From positions 18,429,715 through 18,493,714 of the forward strand of contig CM038720.1 of the NCBI GenBank assembly GCA_021613375.1: a stretch of DNA of 64,000 nt. The letters run 5' to 3'. The notes under the pieces were generated by a model. It worked only from the letters and a program-made list of their open reading frames with translations, made no database searches and was not told the DNA's origin. The first letter of the stretch is position 1. Every line of letters starts with the position of its first letter. Positions 22,862-37,150 of the stretch are shown here, in pieces. Origin of the DNA: Megaleporinus macrocephalus (taxonomy: Eukaryota; Chordata; Actinopteri; Characiformes; Anostomidae). The translations under genes and the position numbers were made by a program.

Positions 22862-23694
22862 GTGAGTGAACAGCATTTATTCCTGTTTTGTTTTATTGTA
22901 TTCTCATTGAAATATATTTAGAGAGGTTTAAACAAGTCGCTTACTTATTAGCACTGAGCGGATATTTACCGGCCGCCTGCAGCCTGTTAGCCTTTAGCAT
23001 CTTCGCTAGCGGTTATATCAGGAAGGCAGCTGTATGTTAGCCTCTTATGTAGTATAAAAACGGCATCCCTCATCGGCCTGACAGTTTCTGCAAGGATTTT
23101 ATTTGTCATTGAGTTAAAATGCGTCCTTTGTGTGATTTTAGATTGATTTCCGTAGCAACTATTTGCTGTTAGCATCAACATCTTTCCATTATGCAGCTGT
23201 CAGTGTTGTCAGGTTGCTGTTAGCGACACACCGCCGAGATGCTGCTGTTTCCACACTTCGGTTTATGTGGATCATTTTAACTTGGACTGGTAATCGGTCA
23301 CCATATTCCATATTTACAGCATAATCTCCTTCTGAATATCCACTTTTTGTCTCCACGTATGTATTCCCATCCTCCACCTGCTGCCCACTCATTAGTATTG
23401 TCTTGCACCTAGGCTCCATCATTAGCTACGGTGTCCGTCGGAGCTGAAGTAGGTGTATTGCACTCTTAACGTGCCTCTTTAGCTAAATTTTTCCCCTACA
23501 AAACCATTTGCGTGTTCAAATAGTTCTTCATCATGGTAAAATGCTTCTTCAGATTGGTGGTGCACCACAAAGGGGTTTTCTGTTGTCACAGGCATGACAT
23601 TGTAACATACGCATTGTTCTATATAGAGCCCACTTTAATAAGGAAGCAATGAAAGGCCATATTATGGGGGGCATAAAAACTGTTATAAACTGTT

Positions 23695-23890
23695 ATAAAC
23701 TCCTTAGCCAATAAAAAAAAATCCACATAATTCAGAGGTTAAGATGTAAACAAAGAGTGGTTTGATAAGTCAGAACTGTTCACAGTGGTGGTGAAAGGAA
23801 ACCAGGCGTCCACCCCTAAAAACGTATTACATGAAATGGGTATGAATACCCTGCTTGATGTCTGAGACAGTGTTTTCTGATTTATGCCTA
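23695..23890 (+). repeat. family B dispersed repeat, copy 1
   Basis: Shares AAGATGTAAACAAAGA, AGAGTGGTTTG, GAACTGTTCACAGTGGTGGT, CATGAAATGG and GATGTCTGAGACAGTG with copies at 31960-32180, 35290-35480, 38340-38580 and 54950-55160. It is in the first tmem267 intron. Confidence 0.65.
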
Positions 23891-23894
23891 ACAT

Positions 23895-23908
23895 TATATA
23901 TATATATA

Positions 23909-23974
<66 letters not shown>
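23895..23974. repeat. (TA)n microsatellite
   Basis: About 38 TA units with one TAAACA interruption near the left end, in the first intron of tmem267. Confidence 0.9.
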
Positions 23975-23980
<6 letters not shown>

Positions 23981-25780
23981 ACTCTGAATCACCCTTAAAC
24001 GCTTATTTGGAAATTTAAAATACTAGTGGAATCTTGCTTTGGGGGATATCCATCAGGTGAACTACATGGCTAAGTATATGTTGTGGTTCCTGGTACAGAC
24101 TCTTGAGTGAAAATAGTAGTCACTCGTTGGCTAACTCCTTTAATTTATTTTGCTTCTTCCCCTAAAAGACCCTTAATTATGTAGTAATGGGCTTTGAGAT
24201 TGGACATCCAGAATAAATAGACCGACTTTACACCCTGAACATAAAAGAAACAGAATGGAATCTAGTAGTGATGGTAGATTTGAATTCAGTTGTTAGATAA
24301 GCCTACACTTTGGCAGGCAGATGGTTCTGCTATTTTTAAAGCGTACTGCCAGCACCCTCTTCAGTTTCTGCGTCATTGCACATGAAGCGCACACTCATCT
24401 ACACAACACATCTCTTCTGTTGAATTTTGCTGCTTGCTTGTCTCTTCCTCTGCATTCAGCAGAGTTCTTGAGCCTTAGTTTTCTGATTGGTCTGAGTGGC
24501 CGGATTAAATTGCAACCTGTTTAGGTTCAGGCTTAATGCGTCTTTAAGAAACGGACCATATAGGCCTACACTGCGTATCATGTCTAAATATTTCCTCAAA
24601 GAGAAGATGGAAAAAATGGCCATGGAAAAGAGAAAATGTATTCCTCCCCTGATGTGATTCACAAGGCTCTGGAGAGCGCAGTTGCAGAGTGTGGCTACAT
24701 CAGTCGTGGGCTTTAGAGTTTTCTCGCTCTGTTAGAACTTGCGTGTGTATTTTTAGAGCATATCTGTGGTCTGCAGCCGAACTCCTAGCGACTAGGCTCC
24801 ATTAGGCACTAGCCTCATTTCCTTGCCATTCATTAGTGTGTCTGCTCTGCCACTGATTCAATTAATTGTGCTGGAGGCGTCTTCTACCCGCATTAATACA
24901 CTAATGATATCAGTAATATTGATAATAGTATCAGGAGAAAAAAAAAACACTGGACTGGATAACAGAGAGCAATGGAAGAATTAATGTGATCCAATCTTGT
25001 CCTGAAACAGCAGATATAATAAAAAGTGTAATAAAGCGTTACTCCAAATTTGACCAGTTCAGTACAACAAGCAAATAGAAATAACTGTGTTTACAGTTTG
25101 TGTTTGTTTAAAATATAGCACTGCTGGTTCATTACCTCAGTTCTAGCTGACTAGATGTCTGAAATAAATCACAAATAAATCTTGTAAAAAGTATTACAAT
25201 AGTATATTTCTTGCCATATAGCCACCTTTGTGTATACATTTGTTATTATGTGTGAGATGGCCAATAAATGGACACCTCTTTTTATATTTTGCATCCCTAT
25301 TGAGTAGAGCATCAAACTGTATTGTAACATGTTGCTAGGCCAGAGTGTTAAATTGAGGTTTTTAACTGATGGTTAGATCCTATATAAATAATTATAATTA
25401 ACAATGAAAATATTTTAGTATTGCATACTAAATAGTTTTACATACTGTTTGTTGCTAAGTAAACATATGATTGTGGAAGCTAACAGCTATGGAAAGAACT
25501 GTGGTCAGCCTAAATAATTTAGCTGATTATGTCAGAATTGTGACGAATGATCAGGTTGAGTCCTTAAAACGGAATCACCAACATGTTAACACAAGACACA
25601 TATTCACTCACTTCTTATTGTGGCCGTGTCAAAAATCTAAAATCACTACCACCTTTGTTTTTTGTTAATAACCCTACTTATTACATGTTTGGAAACTTGT
25701 CTGTTCTCTGTTTTTAATCCTCTCCTGCTTGTCTCCATCAGAAGCAGTTGCTGACCCCCCTTTTTTGCTAGAGGCCAGCG

Positions 25781-28700
25781 ATGCGGGGCTTCCACTCCAA
25801 GCTGGATGCGTCGTCGTTGGGCATGGCTGTGCCGTTGAATCTGGCCGTGGAGACAGAGAAAGCTCAGGCATTGCTCCAGACTTTCAGCACAGCCTCCCTG
25901 CTGGCCAGCGCAGGCCTTGGAGCCTTCTGCTTTCTGGCTGACCACGTGCTGACCTCCCCGTTTATTCAGCACCATGTGTGGCTTCGGGCGGTGCTGGATA
26001 ACTCTGTGCATGGTGTGATTGGACTGTGGTCCTGGGCCATTGTCATTGGGTTGAGGAAGAAGAGTGACTTCTATGAAGTCGTCTTGGCGGGCTTCCTCGC
26101 CTCAATCATCGACGTGGACCACTTCTACATGGCCGGATCGCTGTCACTCAAAGTTAGTCTTTATGTTTTCTCTTATGGTGTGGTTGTTGGACTTGGTCTA
26201 GGATGTTGTAAAATTGATAGCATATCACGTTATCAAGAACTGCAGTATTTGACTGCATTATTAAGAAGATTGTCTTGATAGGTGAACTGTACCTTTTTGC
26301 TCTGATAAAACTTGTCCCATCACTGTTATTGCAGCTACTGTCCTGTAGGTGGTGCACTTCTGTACTTTACCTGCTACTCTAATGAATGCGCTTCAGTATG
26401 CGGTTTGGGATGCAGCAGCAGCCATTTAGATTTCAGCTTTTACTTTTTGTCACCACAGTAACAATTCAACAGAATATCTCTCAAATATAAAACATAATCA
26501 GTTTACATAAAAGCTAGTCTTAAACTGAGTGTTCAGGCAAGAAAATGTGTGTTACTGGCAGGGTTTATTAAAAACCATAATTCGTAATGACGATGATTTG
26601 TGCTCTGCAAAAAAAGAGGGGGGGCAGTGTTAGCTAGAACATCACAGTTCACAGGGTATTTTTATATACTATTATAACTTATTATTATTTTTATATTATA
26701 TTAGTTATGTATTTTATATTGAGTATGACTAACTTTAATTTAAGCAGGTAATCACTTGTTTGATTCACGGTTTTGCCCCTTCTCCTAATGCAGGCTTGTT
26801 TGCAGACTCCTTAGCCACTCAGTCTAACTGAGGGGAGTTTATTCCGGCTGTAATAAGGTTTAAAGGTCCCTTTGTTTTTAGGTACATTCGCTGTATTTCT
26901 ATACTCATTGTCCACATTTTCAGCTCCATTTACCATATAGAAGCTCTTTGTAGTTGGTCTGAACACCCACAGGACCACCACAGCAGGTATTTTTTAAGGG
27001 TGGTGGGTCATTCTTAGTACTACAGTGACTTTGACATGGCGGTGATGCTTTTAGTTATAATTGTATAATTATTTGTGTAGCTTTATTCAAAAGATGATGT
27101 AAAGTTAGTCTGATTTATAGCAAACAGCTCTAAGAGTTAAACCCTGCTTAACCAAACATGCTTTGCAAAAAGAGACTTTTCTGAAGCCTGAGGGATGTAA
27201 GCTTGCTTTTCCTTTATATTGGAGTTGCAGAAATTCTCAGTAGGACTATAGAAGGAAAGTTTAATCAAGTCTCTCTTGTTGCTGCGTGACTAAAAGTGAA
27301 AGAAAGACACGATCGATAATTCTGCCATTGGTTAGAACATTCAGTATTCACTGGGCCTTGAGTCACTGATTGCATTAGCACTGTAACGACCATCATGCAC
27401 TTTGTGCCCTTTGTAGTTTCCTGTGTTATTTAGTTTCCTCATGACTTTCAGGATGATGGGTCGTCTTTACGTTCTTCCCTCTCTGAAAGAACACTGCACA
27501 CCAATGCGACAAAAGCAATGTGGAAAAAGCTCCTGAGTATTAGACTGCTTCAGTAAAACAACATCCAAAAGCCCAGATAAGTCAGCCTGGTCATCCGTCA
27601 TCATTACCTCAGATCATCGTCACTCCACCTCCGCTGCACTGTGTTTCTGTTGTCCTCCTAATTCAAGCCAGCAGCATTTCTTGTGGTGAATTAGATTAGG
27701 CAAATAATTGGAGGACACAGATCAGGCACAGTGCAGGGCGCCCACATCTCAGGAGCAGAGCACCAAGACCTTAAAGCGATGTTTCAGTGAAAACCGCATT
27801 TACACAATTTTCTCTTTCATTCTAAATGTAGCTGGTCATGCAAGACAGTTGCTTCTTTTTTGAGCTGTAAAACTGGATTAAGTAGGAACTAAAAGATTAT
27901 GGTGCCTAAATCATTGCACACTTGCATAAAACCATCTCAAAATAAGTTGTCTCAGGTAGGCTTATGTGGTTTCTGACACTGTATGACATAATGTCTATAT
28001 ACAAGCTGGGTCACGTCCTAAATCCGGTCATCACTAAAGGTTTAAACACAAATGTGTCACTAATCTCAGATTTTTTCTCATATCAGACTGTTTCTGTGCA
28101 AGTCGATGTAGAAGTAAGGAAGAAGGTGCTTAAAAAAGTTCATTTGACTCGTAAATAGTTTAGAAGCAAAGGACTATTTATAATGTCATATACCACTTCG
28201 GCCCTCTCATGTAATAATCTGATTTCTGATGTAAAAGTGGTGTATAAAACAGTCCAATGGAAGGAAAACTTACATATGAGGAAATATACCAGCTTAGGAG
28301 AAATTGTGGTAAATCAGAGCTTAGCAGAAAAAACTAAACTGCAGATACATTATGATATCCTCCAAGAGCAGATCTCCACCTACAATATTGCTATTAAAAA
28401 TATCCCCTCAGTCATGCGTCTCAAGTGTAATTTATAAACAGAAAAATAATGCCGAAGTCCTTTTCTCCACCACAGGCCCACTAATTTATCTTTCTGCTGA
28501 CACGTATTATAATGATTTGTTTTCTAAAACCAGCAAAAAGTTAGCAATTTATTTTCAGAATAAAAGAGCATTGACAGAGCGTAGCTCAGCCAGCTGTGCA
28601 TGTTCCAATAACTTTCCCAATAAGCCACCTACATCAGTAATGCCCTCTTTTTCTCTAGTCAGGAGCTACAGCTATTATAAATAAATGAAGTACATCCACA

Positions 28701-29717
28701 TGTGATCTTGATCCAGTTCCTACCTAATTCTTTGACATGGTTTCTGACTGTGTTCAAAATAATGTCTTTACTGTTGTAAACTGTTTTCTGTCAACAGGTG
28801 CTTGTTTAGTGACCTCAGGCTTAGTGCTGATGTACCAAATCCTTCTATTCTGGTCTTGTTTCATCAGAAGATTGTAATCTGCCAGCTTCATCAAACAAAA
28901 CACAGAACACACTGACTGTCTTTAAGTGTAAATAAGATCAAATTCTATGATCTCAGCAGTGATAATAAGCTGCAGTCCATTCTAGCAACATTCAGAACCC
29001 TGCATTCTTCCAGATACAATTGATGTTTGTAGCTCCGTTTGAGCAGCCTTCTGAGATTGTGATCCTTTTAGGGTGTGAAAAAGTGGTTTGCTGAGACACA
29101 GCTGCTATATCGTCTTGGTTGTAATCATGCCAACAGTAAAGGTGATCAGTGAGTATTTGTCGGCAACAAAAGTTCCTAAAACTGATGGCAAATAAAAAAA
29201 AAAAAAACTGTTTTGTGTACAAGACAAACTTAATTATACACAGACTGTAATTAATTTACTGCCACCCAGATTCACTATCGCTGTGTTCATGTGCAATCCT
29301 TAGTCCCTGACAGCCTTTCAAACTGTGTCTTAGTCTGTGTGGTTGCTTTTTCATACCGTGTTCTCCCCCTTTCATAACTAGGCTGCTCTGAATCTGCCCC
29401 AGCGGCCACCACTGCACTGTTCCACGCTCATCCCAGCGCTCTGTTTCTCCCTGCGCCTGCTGATGTGGGCCTGCCGCCTGAAGGACTCGTGGTGCTCTCT
29501 GCCGTGGATGGTCTTCATATCGCTGGCATCCCACCACATCCGAGATGGTGTACGCCACGGCCTGTGGCTCTGTCCTTTTGGCAACACTGCGCCTATCTCC
29601 TACTGGCTGTACGTGACCATCACTGCCACACTGCCGCACCTCTGCTCTGTGCTCATGTATCTTACAGGCACCAGAGACATGATCTCCACCAAACACGGCG
29701 TGGCCATCGATGTCTGA
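25781..29717 (+). CDS. tmem267: transmembrane protein 267
   Basis: Two coding exons, 25781-26152 and 29382-29717, join in phase 0 to 235 residues plus TGA. The chain matches human TMEM267 (C5orf28) along its length as I recall it: [79 protein letters not shown] and a C-terminal KHGVAIDV. About six hydrophobic segments indicate a multi-pass membrane protein; its function is not established to my knowledge. An in-frame TAG at 25769-25771 means ATG 25781 is the first start. A second ATG at 25823 (GGGCATGG, better context) gives 221 residues, nearer the human length of 215. Charged or metal-type residues cluster in DVDHF and HHIRDG..RHG. The intron (3.2 kb) holds a LINE remnant. Confidence 0.96.
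26915..27050 (+). mobile_element. MITE family A, copy 3 (left part only)
   Basis: Markers ACCATATAGAAGCTCTTTGT, ACAGGACCACCACAGCAGGT and GTCATTCTTAGTACTACAGT occur in family order. The right half is missing. It lies in the tmem267 coding intron. Confidence 0.6.
27960..28690 (+). pseudogene. degenerate LINE ORF2 fragment
   Basis: Three short overlapping frames in sequence resemble consecutive pieces of an L2/CR1-type LINE polyprotein, in the stretch between endonuclease and reverse transcriptase. They are [14 protein letters not shown] (27964-28158), [20 protein letters not shown] (28183-28437) and [12 protein letters not shown] with a later FQNKRALTE (28352-28684). The order and strand agree, and frameshifts and stops separate them, so it is a dead retrotransposon copy inside the tmem267 intron. 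The match is from memory of fish LINE proteins. Confidence 0.6.
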
Positions 29718-30440
29718 CAGGAGCTCTACATCATGGGTACGATGCATTTGGATCTTCTCCGAGGAAACTCCTGCACTGGAACGGTCTGTGCCTACCGACA
29801 CTAGTGTGACGTTTCAGTCCTCTTTTCCGTTTCCGTGGATTCTTCCTTTGCTTCTTGTATCTATAGTCATTTTAACTAGTTGGGTTTTATCAGGTTCTAT
29901 TGGCTCACCTTTTTGAACTATTTATAATTGTAAGTGAGATTTTTGCCCTTTTGAAGGAATTTTTTGCCTAGTGGTTGGATTGAACTTATTAGACTTAATT
30001 GTTGGTGATTATTTTTTATTTCAAAGTACTATTTTTCAGATGGGGCCACATTTACCAGACAATGCTTTTCAAGCGCCTGCTTCTTCACCAGAGGACTATT
30101 GCTCACGCCAGCCATGCAGACAGCCTTTCACCAAAGTCCAGAAATACTGTCCTAGACGTCATTGAATTTAGCCATCAGTCATCAGACAGACATCAGTACC
30201 CACTGGCAGCTTAGCTAGCTGTGTTCAGTCAACGTGGCATTATGTTGCATATTATACACAGGAGAGCTCAGGGCGCTCAACTTTTAATAATCAAACTTGG
30301 TCCTGCAGGACCCAGCTTAGCGGATTTGCTAGTGAATGTTTCCATGATCTGTATACTCATAGTCTGTGAAGACCTGCTTATTAATAGTGGAGCTCTGACC
30401 TCAATTAAACTTCGATGCGATTATTCAGGAAAGGATCTAA
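29718..30440 (+). other. tmem267: tmem267 3' untranslated region (extent inferred)
   Basis: Follows the tmem267 stop. The first reasonable polyadenylation signal is ATTAAA at 30404-30409; later AATAAA motifs would extend it. Open frames in this stretch, including those antisense to the last exon, are not credible genes. Confidence 0.4.
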
Positions 30441-31014
30441 TGCATCATTAAATCTCAGATTTAACCGCTTTTTAGTTGTTTTGGTCTAATTCAAAATTTT
30501 GCTTAAACAAACATGACCAGTCAAAAGTTGGCCACACCTTCTCATACTACTTCTCCTTATTACATTATAGTTTCAGTATTTTTACTCTTCCACTTACTTT
30601 TTTGTCTTCTTGTTTCTATTCTTTCTTTCTTCCTCTGCCTTCTTTTATTATTCCTGTTTCCCACACTGACTCAAATTTTCAACCCCATCCAAACCCAGTT
30701 TTATTGCCCAGTAGTCACCAAACTGCATGTACCCATGTATCTTTCTATCTATCTATAGTAAATGTCAGTGTAATCTTTAAAGTTTTCTTTCACATATTTT
30801 CTTTTTTGCTTTGTAAGTACTGCTATTTACTATGAGGAAAAACCTCTAGTTTTATGTTCATTTAAAAGTGTGAATATATCAAAACAATAGCATACATGGA
30901 ATTATGCAGCGTTAAAGAAAGTGCTGAACTTACTCACACTCTTGCCAATCTCTCAGGCAGTGTCATGAAGAACCACTGGTTTAGAATGAAGAGTATAACT
31001 AGCCATGTGTATTA
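30441..31014. other. intergenic, no gene seen
   Basis: T- and CT-rich sequence (30540-30800) with short hydrophobic open frames that reflect base composition only. Contains a short CTAT run near 30745. Confidence 0.5.
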
Positions 31015-31282
31015 GGTACATCTCCTTGTGTCTACACCCACTGATCGTTTTATCAGTTCCACTTGGCGTACAGGAGCAATGTAATGCTACAGTTTGGTAA
31101 TGTTCTAGAACTACAGACTGTGGTTACCGCAATCCTCTGGGGGTCCTGACCATGAAGGAACAGGGTAACAAAGTACAGAGAAGCAGATGGACTACATTCT
31201 GTAATTGTTGAACTACAAAGTGCTCCTATATGATAAGTGGTTCTGATAAAACAATAGGTGTAGATACAAACTGGATTTACCC
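31015..31282. mobile_element. MITE family A, copy 4, both ends present
   Basis: The left end AGGTACATCTCCTTGTGTCT...TATCAGTTCCACTT and the right end AGTGGTTCTGATAAAACAAT...GTGTAGATACAAA are inverted repeats of each other. The internal GGGGGTCCTGACCATGAAGG is the reverse complement of the family marker. A (TAA)n run of about 33 bp (31282-31314) follows at once. Confidence 0.7.

Positions 31283-31314
<32 letters not shown>
31282..31314. repeat. (AAT)n microsatellite
   Basis: About 11 AAT units directly at the end of a family A MITE. Confidence 0.85.
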
Positions 31315-31315
<1 letters not shown>

Positions 31316-31959
31316 GGGACCTTAAAACAGGATTGTACATAGTTCTCAACTTCTCTTTGTGTGATTTGTATTTAAGCTTTTAGATAAAAAGGTCTTTGTG
31401 ATGATTCAGGTGTGTCCAAGCTTTTGACTGGAAGTGTACATTGAACGCTATACCTGAAGGAGCTATAGTAGTTGAATATAGAGAAATAAAAACAGGTCGC
31501 TCCGTATGAATATTGAGTACTACCACATAATTGGCTCTTAAAAGCTGAATCAACATGTACAGTTCCTTTTTATTCGCCTCATTAAGAATGAAAACCAACT
31601 TTGACAGCTCAGTTTTGCCAGTGTTGTCCGCTGTTGTTTGTAAAAGCTTGTGTGAAAAGAGCTTTGGATATATCATCAGCGTGTGATGTTTGCTGTAATG
31701 TGTTGGGATGTGGAAGTGAATGGAAAATGTCTGTTTGCTGTTTGGAATTCCAGGAAAGTGGAGATTAGTATAAGCTGACTGGAACAAAATGCCATGATAA
31801 GGTTGCTTATCTGAACAAAGTGTAGGTGTTGTGGGCAGAGATTACACTGTTAGCAGTGAGAGCGATGTGGCAGAAATATAATATCTCCATATTTTAAAAA
31901 TTCTAAAATTCCTAATATTTATTTGTTCAGACAAAAAAAGAGCCAGCAGTGCTGCATTA

Positions 31960-32180
31960 AAAGGGGGACCACTCATTCAGAGTGGTTTGGTGTGAAATGC
32001 TCTGTTCCAGAGAAAGTCCGAACTGTTCACAGTAGTGGTCCACCTCTAAAAGCTCCCTCGCAAAAAGTTATGATATGAAATGGTTATAAATACACTGATG
32101 TCGGAGATGTTGTTTTGTGATAAACTTTTAGATTAAAATGTTTCAGTCAATTAGTTTTATTCCGTTCATGGTGGAGGAGC
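31960..32180 (+). repeat. family B dispersed repeat, copy 2
   Basis: Contains AGAGTGGTTTGGTGTGAAAT, GTCCGAACTGTTCACAGTAG, CCACCTCTAAAAGCTCCCTC and GAAATGGTTATAAATACACT in the family order. Confidence 0.7.
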
Positions 32181-34444
<2,264 letters not shown>

Positions 34445-35289
34445 CTTTTATTGGTCTAACACCCCTACAGCTGGTTCACCATGTTATAAGAAGTAGCAGA
34501 GCTGCCCTGACCACGTGTTCTCACCTCTCGTTGATTGATCACGTTGAAGGTGCTGCTCATAGTTAGATCATTTAAGTACAGGTAGCCAGTGAAAAGAACA
34601 GTAAATGCAGTGATGGCTGAAGCTCTTGGCGAGTGACCGCTGCTGTCCACACTAGGCGGGATACCACATTCAGCAGTAAACAAAGGAAGTGATATAAATA
34701 GAAGTAGAATGGGAGTTAACACTCTTGGACAGTAAAGGGATGAAGTTTGATGCTGAACTCTAAAAATGTTTCTGTTAGACACGTTCACATTGAGGTGTCG
34801 ATATAAAAAGATTAATATTTCATAATAATAATAGCTATGCAATATTAACTCAGACAGTAAATAGTCATATACTATAATCTAGACACCAAAACTTTAAAGC
34901 AGCCATTTATAATATGAGGCTATCTTTCGATTTCATACTTCAATCTGTGTCCAGAATCCTAAGTGACGTGCTGAAGTGAGGTGCTGAATATGCTACGTCG
35001 TTACCACAGCAACGCATACAGATAAGTAGGTGTGACTGGACAAACAAATCCAGTCTTTTCATTTGCAAATGAAAGTATGGACAGTCATCTCAGTAAATCT
35101 GATTTGAGAAACGTGTTGAAGGGAAACTCCAGTGATTTTCAACACGTTAAGGGGAACTCACATTTTAAAGATTAGCTACTGGACGCTATATATTTAAAAG
35201 GAACTGTCTGATCATTCATAATCTAGCTACTGGATAATGCATATTAAAGGAGCGATCCACTGATATTTCATAATTTAGTTACTTGACAA

Positions 35290-35480
35290 TATGTCTTAAA
35301 GGGGAATTCAACGTAACCACTTAAGCAGATATACTGAAATTTAAGATGTAAACAAAGACATTCAGAGTGGTTTGGTGTAAAGCACTGTTCTAGAGAAGCT
35401 CCGTCAGAGAAAGTTACATGAGATGGTTATAAACACGCTGCGTCTGAGCTGCTGTCAGAGACATTTTTATTTTAACCATC
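35290..35480 (+). repeat. family B dispersed repeat, copy 3
   Basis: Contains AAGATGTAAACAAAGACATT, AGAGTGGTTTGGTGTAAAGC, AGAAAGTTACATGAGATGGT and TGGTTATAAACACGCTGCGT. The flank to the left (35120-35290) has several repeated AAGGGGAA... phrases (35145, 35200, 35245, 35300), a local imperfect tandem. Confidence 0.65.
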
Positions 35481-36401
35481 AACAACATTACCTAACTCAT
35501 GAGTTCACTGAGTGCGCTGTATACTTATATAGTCTGTAAGTTTCTTTGGAATTAATAATTTCACATCAAATCATATGTCTCTGTAATTACTCTGAACACA
35601 TGAGAAGTAAATAACTGGGGTTCAAGGGGTTAAAGAAATAAAGTATACTTAAATATCGTTTAGGATGGGTGAGAGATGCAGGGGTGAATATTTATGTAAT
35701 AAGTTTCTGCTGCTTAAAAATCTAAATCAAATGTTTCATTTCATTCAGTGAATGTTGATTTCTTGATGACATAATCACAGAACCTGTAACTGCAGCAGAT
35801 GATAAGAAACATGAAACTGTTCTCATCCATAACGTTTAGTAGAGAACATCCCTCCCTTTCTGTGGTCTTAGACATCACTGGACGTGAATGTCATTATCAT
35901 GAGGAAGTCATATAATGGCCCTTAAAGTGTGATCCGTTTCCCCCTCTCTGAGTCACCACGGGGTTATGGGAATTTGAATACTCTGAAGAGTTTCCAAACA
36001 CAAAGACGTGTTAGTTAAACATTTGTTTATGCAAATACTGCAGTAACTGCTATCACATCACCAAAATGCCATTCAATCAAAAGTGTGTTTTTATACTGAG
36101 CGTGCTGAAGCTGCACTGTTGTCCAAATGTGGCCCAAATTAGACACATATTTCATTAGTAAATATTTTTAGTAATTATAAGGAAGCTGGTTGTTGAACTT
36201 TCCTCCAGATGCAGTACATGACCTTGGACGTTACTGCCTTGACAAATGGAGCATGTAGTTTTGGCACAGCTCCACGTTTCCTCTCTTCGGAACAGGAAAT
36301 GGAGAGCAAGGCCTGTTTGGTGAAGGAGCGACCAGCGCAGAGAATAACAGTAATTAGTTATCTTTCTGTAGGTCACCTGACTACATCCACCGGCCACTTC
36401 T

Positions 36402-36702
36402 TTAGGTACACCTGCTTGTATCTGCACTCCATGGTCCAGTTTATCAGCTCCACATACCACATAGAAGCTCTGTGTAGTGCTAGAATTACAGACTGTAGTT
36501 CATCTGTTACTCTGTACACTTTGTTACCCTGTTCTTCAATGATCAGGACCCCTACAGGACCACCACAGAGCAGGTACCATTTGGGCGTTGGATCATTTTC
36601 AGCACTGCAGTGACACTGCTATAGCGGTCATGTGCTCCTATATGGAAAGTGGAGCTGATTAAATGGACAGAGAGTGTAGATGGAAGGAGATGTACCTAAT
36701 AG
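36402..36702 (+). mobile_element. MITE family A, copy 5, most complete short copy
   Basis: The terminal inverted repeats are clear: left TTAGGTACACCTGCTTGTAT with TTTATCAGCTCCAC, right GTGGAGCTGATTAAATGGAC with GGAGATGTACCTAA. The internal part carries AATGATCAGGACCCCTACAG and GCACTGCAGTGACACTG. It encodes nothing, as expected of a MITE. Confidence 0.8.
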
Positions 36703-36849
36703 TGGCTGGTGGGTGTATCTGGCTCAATTTAAAGTCTTAAGGTTTCGATCTGAATTCAGGGATGCAAGTCATGTAGGAATGTTTTCTGAAAATTGATTCC
36801 CCACATTTATTTTTTCTAGATTTTACTGATATTTACAGGGGCCACCATG

Positions 36850-36950
36850 TCCACAAACTCTGACCCTATAGTAACTGCCTAGCAGCCGCCTAGAAACACC
36901 ATAGCAACTATCAGTGACGCAATGGCAACAGACAGCCCAATCACTTTTCT
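36850..36950. repeat. CCTAGCAAC-type short tandem repeat
   Basis: Degenerate units of the form GCCTAGCAGCC, GCCTAGAAACACC and CATAGCAACTATC follow one another, a simple repeat often seen in fish introns. Confidence 0.4.
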
Positions 36951-37144
36951 GAATTTCTTCAGCAACTGCACTTCTACAGTTCATATGTGACTCTCTCTGT
37001 TCACTAATTACTCAGTATGTAACAGTAACCCTTTACCTGCAGAGGCCGGTAAGCCCCCTAAAAATCCCAAGTGAGAAATTAAGTGAAAAAATTTCATTCA
37101 TAACATTAGAAACTCACGCTCACCAAACTTGTGATAAAATAACC

Positions 37145-37150
37145 TTTATT
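37145..37150 (-). terminator. candidate distal polyadenylation signal
   Basis: AATAAA on the minus strand in the context GAAATAAAGG. It is the last strong one before the intergenic repeats at 36.4-36.9 kb. Confidence 0.35.

Noticed and set aside
25646..26011. 121-codon minus-strand frame
   Set aside because: Antisense shadow of the tmem267 first coding exon.
29256..29801. 181-codon frame on the minus strand
   Set aside because: It is antisense to the tmem267 last exon, whose protein matches a known family; the open antisense frame follows from codon composition.
30476..30835. Two overlapping hydrophobic frames of 119 and 81 codons
   Set aside because: They lie in T/CT-rich intergenic sequence; the Phe/Leu/Ser content is what such composition produces.
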